A DNA stretch of 64,000 bases from Cordylochernes scorpioides (GCA_030710605.1 CP092864.1:144233361-144297360), one strand, 5' to 3'; counted from the stretch's first letter, positions 1 through 10,209 are shown. The notes: generated by a model from the sequence alone, not told the origin. Numbers and translations: made by a program.

Positions 1-7
1 TATGATT

Positions 8-171
8 GTAGAACGACATTTGAAAATTATCCCGCATGTGTTTCTTTTGAACGAAAAATCGAAATTTATTTAAAGGAGAACTAACGATTATTTCTAACCT
101 TAGGGATGAAGTATGAAAGGATGAATTGTGAAGAGTAATGATGAACGGAAAAGTGTACAGGGATGGGAAGC
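8..171. repeat. Fragment of foldback family FB3
   Basis: This stretch matches one arm of the large palindromic repeat at 47530-47872. Shared blocks include 'agggatgaagtatgaaagga' and 'gaagagtaatgatgaa'. Only one arm is present here because the window begins inside the copy. A shorter relic of the outer end is at about 8130-8190. No coding potential is visible. Confidence 0.7.
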
Positions 172-199
172 GAACCCACAGTGTTCCGCCTACCAGGCA

Positions 200-544
200 G
201 ATACCATGTATTCAGGTAACCAGTGTTCAGGTTTGTTTTGTGGCTTGTCTATAGTAGTTGTCAGAGCTTCTTGGAGAGAACGCTTAAAGGAAAACGGTCT
301 AAAACAGAATATAAGGATAAGCCAATTTTAGATAGAGGGTACTTGGCGAAAACTAGAGGTATTTCTAACGCTCAGCAAAGAATATCTTAAGGAGACAGCT
401 CTCTACAATTTTCGGTCATTTGCTATTTCATTCTTGGCTGCTTTATCCTTCATGTCTGTACTGGTGAATGTATTTTCTGCCAATTTACCTGACTATTCCT
501 CTTCTTTCAGGATTTCTACCACTTCTCTATTTAGAATATTTTAG
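200..544. other. Unassigned intronic sequence
   Basis: AT-rich sequence with no convincing ORF, tandem repeat or match to the other repeats in this window. By position it lies in the 3' portion of the minus-strand Ig-domain gene or downstream of it. Confidence 0.4.
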
Positions 545-845
545 ATATTTTAGATAAAAAAACCACCTTTTTGGTCGTTGAGGTACAGCTTGCACCACGC
601 TAATGAGGGCCAATAGCTCGAAACGCGTCCGTGGTTAGCTTCTCTTGATAAATAAAGAATGGGTATTTGGACAATTCTGGAATAATTAAAAAATCAACGA
701 GAATAGTTGATATTTATTCCGATAGATGGCGCAAGTCATCAGCAACTTTCAGTTGCACGATAAGTAGATGCCTTTTTATTAATTTATGCACCTTATCCCA
801 GTACAATATCACATTTGTACTATTTTTTCACATAATGAATTTAGT
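545..845 (+). repeat. MITE-like repeat family F1, copy 1
   Basis: Contains the family blocks 'gaaacgcgtccgtggttagc', 'gaatgggtatttgg' and 'tttcagttgcacgataag', ending in a segment with 'cccagtacaat'. The same order of blocks recurs at 17195-17605 and 50875-51135. The family is noncoding with short internal inverted repeats, so a nonautonomous DNA element is likely; the superfamily is unknown. Confidence 0.65.
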
Positions 846-991
846 AATGTAAAATATACTCTGAAGGTGAAATAGAACCGTAGTCAAGTAACATTTTGTT
901 TTGATTAGAAGAGGGAAGTTGTCTGAACAACTGAGTCATTAGAGTTGCGACACAATCTCGGGATCTATTACTTGCTAATCCACGGGCGTTA

Positions 992-1041
992 TTAGCTCCA
1001 ATCAACGGACTCTTTAATCCTTTCATTTCCCAGGCGTTTTC
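992..1041 (-). CDS. Weak candidate terminal exon of the Ig-domain gene
   Basis: On the minus strand a pyrimidine-rich tract ('cttttctctcttctaatt') is followed by an AG at 1043-1042. Reading on in the phase 1 required by the stalk exon (7964-7887) gives a Gly codon completed across the junction, then 15 mostly charged residues (KRLGNERIKESVDWS) and a TAA stop. This would give a tail without a hydrophobic GPI or membrane signal, which is unusual for this family. It may be a chance match, or a minor isoform; the usual last exon may lie left of the window. Confidence 0.18.
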
Positions 1042-1261
1042 CTCGAATTAGAAGAGAGAAAAGAACAAACCATTCTCTGTGATAAACTGGGATAGATTTA
1101 GAAAATCACAACTAAGCCACCTTGGAGAATGCTACTTGCCTTGAGACAACCCATAGGTGTACTCTCTGATGAGAATTTCTCAAGAATTTACTGAAAGTTA
1201 ATATTGCAGGATATTCATTGAGCTGACGCGATGAAACTAGATAGAAGCATTGATGGAAATC

Positions 1262-1545
1262 AGAACTCCACCTTTGCTGGTCCCAAGCCCGAATGAAAAT
1301 GGAGGAGGGGGAGCAGTAACAAGCTCACTAAAAAACCTTGCCTCAGCTGGCCATGCTGATAGTACCCTGTAAGGGCTCCTAATCCAGGGATACAGGATGA
1401 GGAGCGTTTGTACTCCATGTTAGGATCGGCTGCACATGGCGTCTGTTCCTCATGTCAGAGGCGGCCATTTCTTTTGGAGCTAAGTCGGCCTGCCACTGAG
1501 TAGTGCTCCCAGTCTTAATGACAAAGGCATTCTACTTCACCCAGT
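1262..1545 (-). repeat. Dispersed repeat family A, copy 1 (reverse)
   Basis: About 300 bp recognised by 'gcctgccactgagtagtgct' and 'aagggctcctaatccaggga' on the plus strand. Plus-orientation copies are at 2945-3300, 20485-20850, 28090-28470 and 51755-52060, with a partial reverse copy at 42085-42190. No ORF is shared between copies. It could be a SINE or nonautonomous DNA element; no tRNA-like head is obvious. Confidence 0.75.
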
Positions 1546-1596
1546 GTGGTGATAAAAAAAAGAAGGACAACATAGAGCATTAGGATAGTATTATTA

Positions 1597-1990
1597 GCAC
1601 ATGGTGGAAGGATCGTCTGAACCGTTGGTTTTCGACCACTACGACCTGGGATCGATTCCCGCATTGGGCACTTTTTTTTCTGATAAAAAAATGGTTCAAT
1701 GGCCCCCGATTCTTACAAAGGTCCAACCATACTAGCGAGTACAAGTAACCAAACAGGATTACTTTCACATATATTATTCACTGTTTCAATTATCATGAAC
1801 TAGGTTGCTCTTGCTGAGCGGTACCTATTAATGTGAATTTGAACCAGGCTATGGTGAATTTGTAAGTGTAAAGTCGAAATGATTTTCACACGTGTAGACA
1901 TATGCACTTACAGTAAAAGCAGCCGCCTACTTCTACCCACTATGATTATCAAGGCCTGTATCACATGTACTAGAGATAAGCAAAATAACA
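1597..1990 (+). repeat. tRNA-derived SINE, copy 1
   Basis: The head contains 'accgttggttttcgaccact' and a degenerate B-box region ('gggatcgattcccgca'), followed by the family body ('atggcccccgattctt') and the tail 'agagataagcaaaa'. About 95 bp of unrelated sequence (roughly 1762-1855) interrupts the body. Other copies are at 26190-26497, 31586-31866, 42303-42594, 49138-49450 and 54934-55215. Confidence 0.75.
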
Positions 1991-2036
1991 TAGAGCAATT
2001 CTGATTAGAAACTTTAAAAAGTATTTGAGAAATATA

Positions 2037-2400
2037 TCTATATATATATAAAAATCAATGTTTGTATATTTGTTTGTTTGTATGTCCGGTATACAAATTC
2101 GCAATAGTTCACTAATTCAAACCAAAATTTCCATACATAGGTAAAAAGATACGGGGAAGACGATAGGCTATTTAAAAATATATATATATATAAATCAATT
2201 ATTAAAACTATATATTCAAATTATTCTACTTAGCTCACGAACAGCGCCCTCTATCAAAGATTAGATTAAATTATGCTGATGCAAACAAATAGATAATGCT
2301 AATAACAAACAATTATAAAAAAATCTTATCTAAATATATATCACTCGGGTAGATATGCACACGGGTCAATCCCGGGGCGAAGCCCGGGTCACCCTTCTAG
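2037..2400 (+). mobile_element. Nonautonomous Helitron-like element, copy 1
   Basis: Starts with 'TCTATATATATATAAAAATC', a form typical of arthropod Helitron 5' ends. It ends with a GC-rich hairpin ('cccggggcgaagcccggg') a few bases before CTAG. The base before the start is A and the base after the end is T, as expected for Helitron insertion between A and T with no target duplication. It is 364 bp with no Rep/helicase ORF. Confidence 0.7.
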
Positions 2401-2403
2401 TAT

Positions 2404-2836
2404 ACTATATACATGTATATATAAAAATGAATGTATGTCTGTCTGTTCTTTATGCCTGACCAAACCACTCATCTGAATGCCGTGAAACTTATGGAAGTTT
2501 TCTGGTTTGAATTTGATTTAAAATAAATATTCGTCGCAATTTTATTCGAAATTTTACTAATTTCACTCGCAAGCAGCGCCTCTCGCTCTTGTTGTTTTGT
2601 ATATATTAGTTTATTAATAAATAATATTTTAGGTATCATAACTGCCTTTTTGTTCAAACCCAGCAACGTGTGGTACAGCTAGGTGGAGCAAAGTATCAAA
2701 CATAAAGTTATCTTGACAAGTATAAATTCAGTAGGGATTGGATGTTTGCTAGAATCGTTTTAGCAAAATGTTCGTTAGGCAAACTTTTACTCTGGTAAAA
2801 ACCGGGCGAAGCCGGATACATTCGATGGTTAGAAAT
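2404..2836 (+). mobile_element. Second, decayed Helitron-like element in tandem
   Basis: Begins a few bases after the first Helitron-like element with the same 5'-end style ('tatatataaaaatgaatgta') and ends near a hairpin remnant ('accgggcgaagccgg'). The terminal CTAG is not preserved, so the 3' boundary is approximate. Noncoding. Confidence 0.5.
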
Positions 2837-2944
2837 ATATTTAAAGCAAGGTTATTAAAATATATTTTGGGAAATTTTCGACTCTTTCTAATATTCTCAA
2901 CCTGTAATTACAATTCGTTTAAAATTTTTAAAGATAGATTATCT

Positions 2945-3300
2945 TCTTCATCTTCCTTATATCCACTCAATCATATTAGGGTATCTAGCCTGTATAGTTT
3001 GAGCGGTGTCTGCTGATGAGTATATTTCATCAAAAGAGAGATGTTTGACAACTATCATGACAGGGTGAAGTAGAATGCGTCTGCTTTTGTCATCAAGACT
3101 GAGAACACTACTCAGTAGCAGGCCGACTTAGCTTCAATATGAAATGGTTGCCTCTGACATGAGGAACAGACACCATGTGCAGCGGCTCCTAACATGGAGT
3201 ACAGACGCTGCTCATCCTGTATCCCTGGAACCCTAACAGGGTACTATAAGCCGGGCTAGTTTAGCCCAAGTTTTTTTAGCGAGTTTGTTACTGCTCCCCT
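2945..3300 (+). repeat. Dispersed repeat family A, copy 2
   Basis: Shares 'actactcagtagcaggccga' and the tail 'agcgagtttgttactgctcc' with the other family A copies. Diverged, with small indels. Confidence 0.75.
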
Positions 3301-3404
3301 TCTTTTAATTCCGGAATTTGGACCGGAAAATGCGACCGGCAATAGATTGATAAAGGGAAACACCCGAAAAGTTTTAATAAAAAGCTAAGTTATTTATATA
3401 ATTC

Positions 3405-3535
3405 TATCAAAATTCGAAACTATTATAGACGCGTATGATTCTTTTAAAAATAAAACAATTTCTACTGCCCTTACTGCAATGAAAAAATTAATGGCAGTAA
3501 GGGCAGTAGAAATTGTTTTATTTTTAAAAAGAATC
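3405..3535. repeat. Palindromic MITE, left part (split by the gypsy insertion)
   Basis: Terminal repeat 'tatcaaaattcgaaactatt' continues through a near-perfect palindrome centred near 3478 ('ctactgcccttactgcaatg' and its inverse). The other end is at 7762-7798. The gypsy element splits the MITE at GAATC. Relatives are at 55554-55921, 45752-45850 (half) and 33825-33880 (end only). Confidence 0.8.
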
Positions 3536-3678
3536 TATTATGTATCTTCTAGTTTAAGAGATTTACGACGCAACGCTAGTCATTTTTACATACTAATCTA
3601 TTAATTAAAAACAAAGCATTTATACAATAAATGATGATGATAAATAAATCTCAATGAATATTGATATCATACATAACA
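3536..3678 (-). repeat. 3' LTR of the gypsy element (143 bp)
   Basis: On the minus strand it starts TGTTATGTAT and ends ATACATAATA, an imperfect short inverted repeat at the LTR ends. It is identical to 7619-7761 except for one A/T difference. 143 bp is short for a gypsy element. Confidence 0.93.
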
Positions 3679-3704
3679 ACTCCTCCCCATTAGCCAAAGA
3701 TAAC

Positions 3705-5927
3705 TTAATTTTCAAAAAACGATGGAGGTTTCCTTATTCTTAAGGATCTCCTCAACACAGGCCTTGGGGTTCCTTCTGAAGAATCAGTTTCTTGAACAGC
3801 CGGAGGTCTTTCAAAATCAGGTGTCACTTGAGAGGTCGATGATGTAGATGGTAAGGCTTCACTTTCCCCACAACTCCTGACTTGATCTAAATGCCGGTTT
3901 ACAATTTCTCCGTCATTTGTCTCTACCTTAATAGAAACAGGACCAGTTTTTTCCCGCGCTACACCTGGTAGCCATCTGGGGCCATGGTACCCTCGTGCTA
4001 TAACTGCCTGTCCTTCATTTACCACTCTATGGGGTTTCCAATTTCTTATGAACTTGTTTTCCTGTCGCATCCTTCCCTCCGACACACCTTCAGGATGAAA
4101 TTTATTAATGAGACTCTTCAGGTTTCTGTTCATCAACAACTGTGCTGGGGATTTCTGCGTCGTGCTGTTTATAGCTATTCTCATGGATAACAACGATCTA
4201 GATAACCTAGTCGTCCAATTTCCCGAGCTGTTCTTTCTTAGCAGATTTTTAAGCGTCTGAATAGCTCTTTCCACCTGCCCATTTGACGCTGCATGATAAG
4301 GCGCGCACAAGATATGCCTTACGCCATTTCTTTTTAAGAAAGTCTTGAAAAGTTCCGATGTGAAGGACGTACCATTATCTGAAACTATCACATCCGGCAA
4401 CCCGTGGGTCGCGAATATTTCCTTTAGGCAATTGATGGTAGTTTCAGTAGATGTTGTAGATACGATTTTAGCCTCAATCAACTTAGAATAGGCATCTACT
4501 ACAACAAGCAAAAGTTTTCCTTGAAAGGGACCCGCATGATCAATATGTAGTCTCGACCAAGGTCTTGATGGCCAAATCCAAGGATATACGTCAGTTTTTG
4601 GCGGATCGTGACTACACGACAAACAAACCGCACAACTGGATATTATCCGCTCAATATCTCCATCCATCTTGGGCCACCAGCACAATCCTCGAGCTAGCGC
4701 TTTTGTCCCCACTATGCCAATGTGAGTATCATGCAAGAGATTTAAGATGTCTCTTCTCAACCTTTCAGGAATTATCACTCTGCTCCCCCACAATAAACAG
4801 TTTTTATGAACTGATATTTCACTAGATTTGGAGACAAAATCCCTAAATTTATCATCAACTTTCCTTTCAGGCCACCCATTCATTGCCCAGAATTTAACCT
4901 TAGAAAGAATTGAATCTTTACTGGTTAGTTTTGCCACTTCCGAAGAATTAATTGCAGCATGTTCCGATTCTATAAAGAACACCTCTGAAGGGTTCGGAAC
5001 TACACTTGGGCATTCATTTAAAGGCAGTCTACTTAATGCATCGGCATTACAATTCACTTTTCCCGGTTTATACTCTATACTATAAGTATACGCAGCCAGA
5101 GTCAAACACCATCTCAACATGCGCGGCGATAGCACTTGAGGTATCGGCTTTTTGGGGTTGAATATTCCAACTAGGAGTTTATGATCCGTCAAAATTTTAA
5201 ATTTTCTCCCTAGAAGATACTGTGAAAACTTTGATACACCAAAAATGACTGCTAATGCCTCTTTATCAATTACTGCATATCTTCTCTCCGTTTTATTTAA
5301 AGTTCGGGAGGCAAACACAACTGGTCTTTCAACACCATGGTCTATTTGCGACAAAATGGCTCCAACACCATACTCCGACGCATCACAGTTGACCAAGATA
5401 GGCAGATCTTCATTAAAATGTGCTAAAACAGACTTAGAGCTAATCAAGTTTTTAACCTCTGCAAAAGATCTTTGATGCTCTTTATTCCATTTCCATGGAC
5501 TATTACTGTCCAACAGTCTATGGAGGGGTTCAGCTACTGTGGCTTTATTATTCAAAAACCTCTCATAATAATTAAGAAGTCCAAGAAAAGACATCAATTC
5601 CCTTTTATTAGATGGTGGTCTGGCATCTTTAATTGCTCTCAACTTTTCTTCGGACGGATGAATTCCTTTATGATCAATAATCATTCCTAGAAATTCAATT
5701 TCTGGAACATAAAAATGGCATTTTTCTTTTTTCAGACGAAGTCCAGATTCTCTGAAGCGTAGCAGTACCTTTTCAGTTTTTCTTTTAAGATCATCACAAT
5801 CTCTTCCTGAAATTAGGACATCATCTAAATACACTGCAACTCCATCAATTCCACTCAGAAGAGTATCCATGAATCTCTGGAATGTTCCCACGGCTGAATT
5901 TAAGCCAAAAGGAAGACGCTTCACCTT
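3705..5927 (-). pseudogene. gypsy pol: RT (C-terminal part), RNase H and integrase
   Basis: An open stretch of 739 codons. It begins in the RT palm after a stop codon. It carries the RT active-site YLDD (in VAVYLDDVLISG), then RNase H with Asp (LVNCDASEYG), Glu (DKEALAV) and Asp (ILTDHKLL). Integrase follows, with an HHCC zinc finger and the DD35E triad: D in RLHIDHAGPF, D in VIVSDNGTSF, E in SNGQVERAIQ, with 35 residues between the last two. The C-terminus is a basic, low-complexity tail without an obvious chromodomain. All visible catalytic residues are present, but translation from gag would stop three times before this part. It ends 27 bp before the 3' LTR. Confidence 0.9.
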
Positions 5928-6488
5928 TTATAAACCTCTAGGTGTATTAATAGCGAGAATCTCTGCCGATGTTTCATCCACTTTCAACTGCTGATATGCT
6001 TGAGCCATGTCCAACATAGTAAACACTCTGCCACCTCTCAATCTATCCAAAAGTTGCGGAATTGTGGGCAGTGGGTATTTATCAGGATTACTATACAAAT
6101 TTACTGTACTTTTATAATCGTGGCATATTCTTATAGTGCCGTCATTCTTTAGGACCGTCACAATTGGTGATGCCCATTTCGTAAATTTAACAGCTTCAAC
6201 AACCCCTTGCTCTTCCAGTGATTTTAATTTTTTATCTACTAGTTCTCTCAGAGCAAATGGCACGGTTCTGGCCTTTACAAATTTGGGTTCTGCATTCTCA
6301 GGAATGTCAATATGGATCAAAGGTCCATTATAGGCATCAATTTCCTGTTTAAATACTTCTTCAAATTCAGAAGAAAAAGGATTTGTTTCGATATGATTCA
6401 AAAAATTTATCCTCAGGCGAAACGCTTCAAACCACTGCCTTCCCAGAATGTTAGGACCCAGACCATCAGCCACTAAGATTGATAATTT
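5928..6488 (-). pseudogene. gypsy pol: protease/RT linker and RT N-terminal part
   Basis: Contains the RT entry region, with KWASPIVTVLKNDGTIR and the first catalytic aspartate region (FTMLDMAQAYQQLKVDE). It ends at a TAA (5928-5930) falling between 'INTPRGL' and the downstream RT part, in the same frame. Gypsy RTs normally have an aromatic residue at this place, so a point nonsense mutation is the simplest reading. The upstream limit is the stop at 6489-6491, also in the same frame. Confidence 0.85.
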
Positions 6489-6851
6489 TTAAAAACCATT
6501 TGTTACTTTTGCTTTAACAAAAAGCTTTCCCAAAATCTTGACGTTACTTGACGACCATGTCTTCAATAGCACTTCAGATTTCTCAAGTTGGGTTACTCTC
6601 CAATACTTTAAAAATGTTTCTTTGTTTAGTAATGAGTATGCACTTCCTGAATCTATAAGCATTGCTACGTCATGATTATCTAATTTTACCATTATGTAAA
6701 AAGGATTACTTAAACTTTCAGTTCCAAGACAGTGTAGGTATGTATCACTATTACTTCTAGTCAAGTATCCAAATTTCTTTACTCTAGTCAGGCATGCCTT
6801 CTGCAGATGACCAATTTTTCCACACTTGAAGCATTTTGAATTCCTGAATTT
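6489..6851 (-). pseudogene. gypsy second zinc knuckle and aspartic protease
   Basis: Between two in-frame stops lies a CCHC knuckle (CFKCGKIGHLQKAC) followed by a retroviral-type protease core with the active-site triplet in MLIDSGSAYSLLN. The segment ends at a TAA at 6489-6491. It shares one frame with the gag and pol segments, so gag and pol were encoded as one polyprotein without a programmed frameshift. Confidence 0.85.
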
Positions 6852-7526
6852 TCATACATGAGGCAAATGATTTTCTTTACATCGTATACAAATAATTTTC
6901 TTATTTAACCCTTTCGCAATTCTATTGAATTCAGGTTGCTTCGATTTGAAATAAAATGGTTCACTCCTATTAGCTTTCTTTAATATATTTACATCAGGAG
7001 TCGTCTCCACCAAAACACTAGCGTTTGCACTTGCCGACTCATCACATAGTGCTATATCCATGGCTTTTTCAAAAGTCAAAGCTGCCTCAGTTAATAATCT
7101 CTTCACAAGTGACTCTTTTTTTAAGCCACACACTAATCTGTCTCTTAAACGATCATCCAGATCAACAAACTCGCAGTTCTCACTTAATCTTCTTAATTCT
7201 GCTATATAAGTAGCAATCGGTTCATTACCTTGATTATGTTTGTTAAAATGGTATCGCTGGACTATCACATTGGGCTTAGGGCAAAAATGTCCAGTCAGGA
7301 TAGTAAGTATCTCTTCATAATTTACATGAGCTAAATCTTTTGGCGCGGCCAATGACCTTGCCAATGCATAAGTTTCAGGGCCTATTAAAGTGAGAAAAAT
7401 AGCTTTTTTCTGCGTGATCTTTTCAATTCCATTTGCAAGGAAAAAGAATATCATTCTCTCCACGTACGTTGTCCACTTTTCTGGCTTAGAAGGATCAAAA
7501 TTCTCAATATTCCCGAAACTAGCCAT
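6852..7526 (-). pseudogene. gypsy gag (matrix/capsid and first zinc knuckle)
   Basis: 224 codons from ATG at 7526, 93 bp inside the 5' LTR. The sequence fits a gypsy capsid-type gag (helical segments around FCPKPNVIVQRYHFN and IATYIAELRRLSENCEF). It ends in a first CCHC-like knuckle whose final position is replaced by the TGA stop at 6852-6854 (after CIRCKENHLPHV), so the nonsense change coincides with a metal-binding residue. The frame continues directly into the next segment. Confidence 0.85.
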
Positions 7527-7618
7527 CTTTAAAAAATTACAGTTTAGTTTAAAATTAGTTTAAAATTTAGCTCAAGATTACTTTACCTTAAAATAATTCT
7601 TTTTTCTCGTCGCCAATT

Positions 7619-7761
7619 TATTATGTATCTTCTAGTTTAAGAGATTTACGACGCAACGCTAGTCATTTTTACATACTAATCTTTTAATTAAAAACAAAGC
7701 ATTTATACAATAAATGATGATGATAAATAAATCTCAATGAATATTGATATCATACATAACA
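7619..7761 (-). repeat. 5' LTR of the gypsy element (143 bp)
   Basis: Matches 3536-3678 with one substitution. It is followed inward on the minus strand by AAT and the primer-binding site TGGCGACGAG. The outer side abuts the target duplication GAATC. Confidence 0.93.
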
Positions 7762-7798
7762 GAATCATACGCGTCTTTAATAGTTTCGAATTTTGATA
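7762..7798. repeat. Palindromic MITE, right part
   Basis: Outer terminal repeat of the MITE that the gypsy element interrupted ('tagtttcgaattttgata', inverse of the left end). The first five bases (GAATC) duplicate 3531-3535. Only 88 bp separate the end of this MITE from the stalk exon. Confidence 0.8.
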
Positions 7799-7886
7799 AC
7801 GGCGCGCTAATGCATCTTAATATAATTTTATAATCAAATATTGTAGGAGGGGTGTGAAGATGCTAATTAAATAATGGGGGACTTAC

Positions 7887-7964
7887 CTTTCCTAGTGGAG
7901 TTATGGTAGCGCGGGAGAGTGGGCTGTGTGGAGGGTGGAGTGGTCGTAGTGGGTTGAGCCACTT
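7887..7964 (-). CDS. Host Ig-domain gene, stalk exon (Thr/Pro-rich)
   Basis: A 78-bp exon too short for ORF finders. The minus strand reads ...TTGTGACAG/exon/GTAAGT. Entering in phase 1, the first two bases complete a Glu codon with the G left by the Ig3 exon, so the protein reads ...HLYE then VAQPTTTTPPSTQPTLPRY and so on for 25 codons, leaving one base (phase 1). An LYE motif at the end of Ig3 followed by a Thr/Pro-rich linker is what DIP/lachesin-type proteins have before their membrane anchor. The exon is markedly GC-richer than its flanks. It lies 13.7 kb downstream of the Ig3 exon and close to the MITE/gypsy insertion. The next exon is not securely found. Confidence 0.85.
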
Positions 7965-8714
7965 CTGTCACAAGCCACGGTCGCTCATTCGTTGGAAATC
8001 TTCCCTAAGATATCAATACATAAGTATCTCATCTCATGGGCCATCACTCTTCAAAGAGGATACATAATCTTGCAATACATTGCTTCCACTATGTCAATAG
8101 ATCACGGTATTAATTGAAGAAATCAATAAATTATAGAACGAAATTTGACAATTATACCACATGTGTTTCTTTTGAATGAAATATCGAAATATGTGGCGTT
8201 GTTGTTGGCACACATTAATATGTTATAATACCCTTGAAAAAGGTTGGCGTTTAGCCAACTGAAATATTGGTAAAATGAAATGACTTCGATCCAATATATG
8301 CTTTTTTAATTAAAACGTATATGTATGACATAATAAAAATATGATTTTTATTATATTCATAATATAATTAAAGTTCTATAATCATAACCATAATATTTAT
8401 TAAAATTGTTTTCATAATATAACTAAAATTTTAATTTAAATAATCAAAGTAAAAATAAGAACTAAACACAGAGTTAATTTTTAAAATGTAAAGGAATCCT
8501 AAACAAAAAGAATATAACCTAATTTGCTATTTTTTTATAAATATAAACGTAGTTAGTTGTCTATGTATGCAAAAACTGTTTGCCTTTGAGAAATAATAAA
8601 AAAAATAAATATAATTTAGGACAAAAGTTACAATTCATTTTTATCCACGACTGCATGAATTGGTAAAGTAACAGAATATACGTTTTTATGACATATATGT
8701 CATAACATTACCCT
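7965..8714. other. AT-rich intron with two foldback relics
   Basis: Mostly A/T-rich intron. About 8130-8190 resembles the outer end of the FB3 palindrome. About 8198-8290 carries the block 'ttggcgtttagccaactgaa', which also forms the arms of the foldback at 16960-17775. Nothing coding seen. Confidence 0.5.
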
Positions 8715-9045
8715 TCCAGGAATAATAAAGTAAACCTAGAGTCAACCAGAGAGAGAAGGCAGCTAAAGTACGACCATTTGAGCCACTAGCGACATTCCAA
8801 GAGGCCCGGAATTCTCGGGACTATTGGGACAGGATATGGAGCCCGGTCACTTGAGATATCAGCCACATTCCAAGGGGCCCTTTTCTTGGAACCTCAGGAC
8901 TAATTAGGGCAGTTGGAGGATTGTTTGCGACACAAACGGCCGCCCGGCGGACAGCCGGGCCCGCCATCTCCATCTCTCTCTGGTTGCCTTCCAATTTCCT
9001 CTACCAAATTGTGGTGTGATTATTTCTCTTTCCCCACCTTATTAT
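8715..9045 (+). repeat. Dispersed repeat family B, copy 1
   Basis: Shares with 22190-22475 the blocks 'ccaggaataataaag', 'gacattccaaggggc', 'gattgtttgcgacac' and 'tgattatttctctttcccca'. It contains an AATAAA signal and a GC-rich core. It could be a solo LTR or nonautonomous element; no terminal repeats were established. Confidence 0.6.
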
Positions 9046-9109
9046 TATATTATTATATTGTCACATCGAAAGTCGACAGGATCTTATAACATATATATAT
9101 ATATTATTA

Positions 9110-9545
9110 CTTAAAAAAAAATCGTATGCTGATTTTGGAATTAGATATATAGAATTATTACTTTCCGATGCTGATTTTTTTTTAATAAAAAATTTCTTTG
9201 GTTGTTCAAGGATATATGAGTATATTTGTGATATTGTTTTGCAGTCGTATGAACTCAATAATAAAAATAGCTAAGATCAGAAATAGCTTTAATTGAGCTT
9301 GTGGAATATAAAATACATAATTAAGGAAGAAATATCTAATTTGAGGTGTAAAGAAGAAAATAAAATATTACATATTTACATATCTACAGAAAGATTTGAG
9401 CCGGCCAACGGGAAATAATAACAATAAGTTTATATAGAGAAAGCCGCGACATCTGGAGGTGGACTTTACAGAGTGATTTGATCTGGGAATTATAATTTTA
9501 AAATAGAATTTAATTTTTATATAACATATATATTTTATATATAAA
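9110..9545 (+). repeat. Dispersed repeat family C, copy 1
   Basis: Shares 'ttaattgagctt', 'gagccggcca' and a region ending in 'acagagt' with copies at 9545-9935, 16545-16925 (reverse) and 36690-37060. Noncoding and AT-rich. Copies 1 and 2 lie head to tail. Confidence 0.6.
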
Positions 9546-9935
9546 AATGAGATTTTCTGTTGATTTATGATTATCTTGTGGATTATGCTATGGTAATGTA
9601 ATCGTGGTTAAAATATTGAAAATATAATAATAAAAATAATGAAAATTTAAAATAGCTTTAATTGAGCTTAAGCAATATATATAAAAACATATTTTGGTAA
9701 AAGTACTGTCTGGCTTAAGGCGTAAGAATAAAAAAAAAGGAAAAACTTATTTACATAATGTACAAAAGTTTGAGACGGCCATCGGGAGAACAACAACAAT
9801 GAATTTTTTAATAGTGGAAGTCCCGACATCTTGTGGTAGATATAAACAGAATATTTGAATCTATGAAATATAATTTTTTAAATAAAATAATATTTTGTAT
9901 AACATATATATATCATGAATTCTGTCTATTCAGAG
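9545..9935 (+). repeat. Dispersed repeat family C, copy 2
   Basis: Second tandem copy, starting with 'aatgagattttctgttgatt'. It contains the well-conserved block 'aaaagtactgtctggcttaa', which is also present in the 36.7-kb copy and, inverted, in the 16.5-kb copy. Confidence 0.65.
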
Positions 9936-10209
9936 CCCTCAATGACGAGTGCTAACTAAATAAGAAGATGGAGTCAGCAAATTTGGACGGAAATCTGAGG
10001 AGGAGGGTTTGAGATGAATCGTTTTTAAATCTCTCAGTTAGTTCCACTCAGCAACACTGCCATCGGCTGCTCTATATTTCATCACCGTCTAATTCCCTCC
10101 TTGAATCGCTACAAAATTCCTGCCATCTACCGGAGGGAAAAGAATATATATTTACAAAATAAAATTCTATAGTTAAATAATCTGAACGTACACTATTTCT
10201 TTATACAAT
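9936..10209. other. Unassigned intronic sequence
   Basis: A moderately GC-rich patch (about 9990-10140) in AT-rich intron. No ORF, splice-bounded exon or repeat match recognised. Confidence 0.35.

Larger units (their letters stand above)
3536..7761 (-). mobile_element. Ty3/gypsy LTR retrotransposon, nearly complete but disabled
   Basis: A 4226-bp element on the minus strand bounded by two 143-bp LTRs and a 5-bp target duplication (GAATC at 3531-3535 and 7762-7766). A primer-binding site starting TGGCGACGAG lies 3 nt inside the 5' LTR (7606-7615), and a purine tract GGGGAGGAGT directly precedes the 3' LTR (3679-3688). The internal region is one gag-pro-pol frame broken by three in-frame stops at 6852-6854, 6489-6491 and 5928-5930. 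Both LTRs are intact and differ by one base, so the insertion is young. It sits inside a palindromic MITE. Confidence 0.93.
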
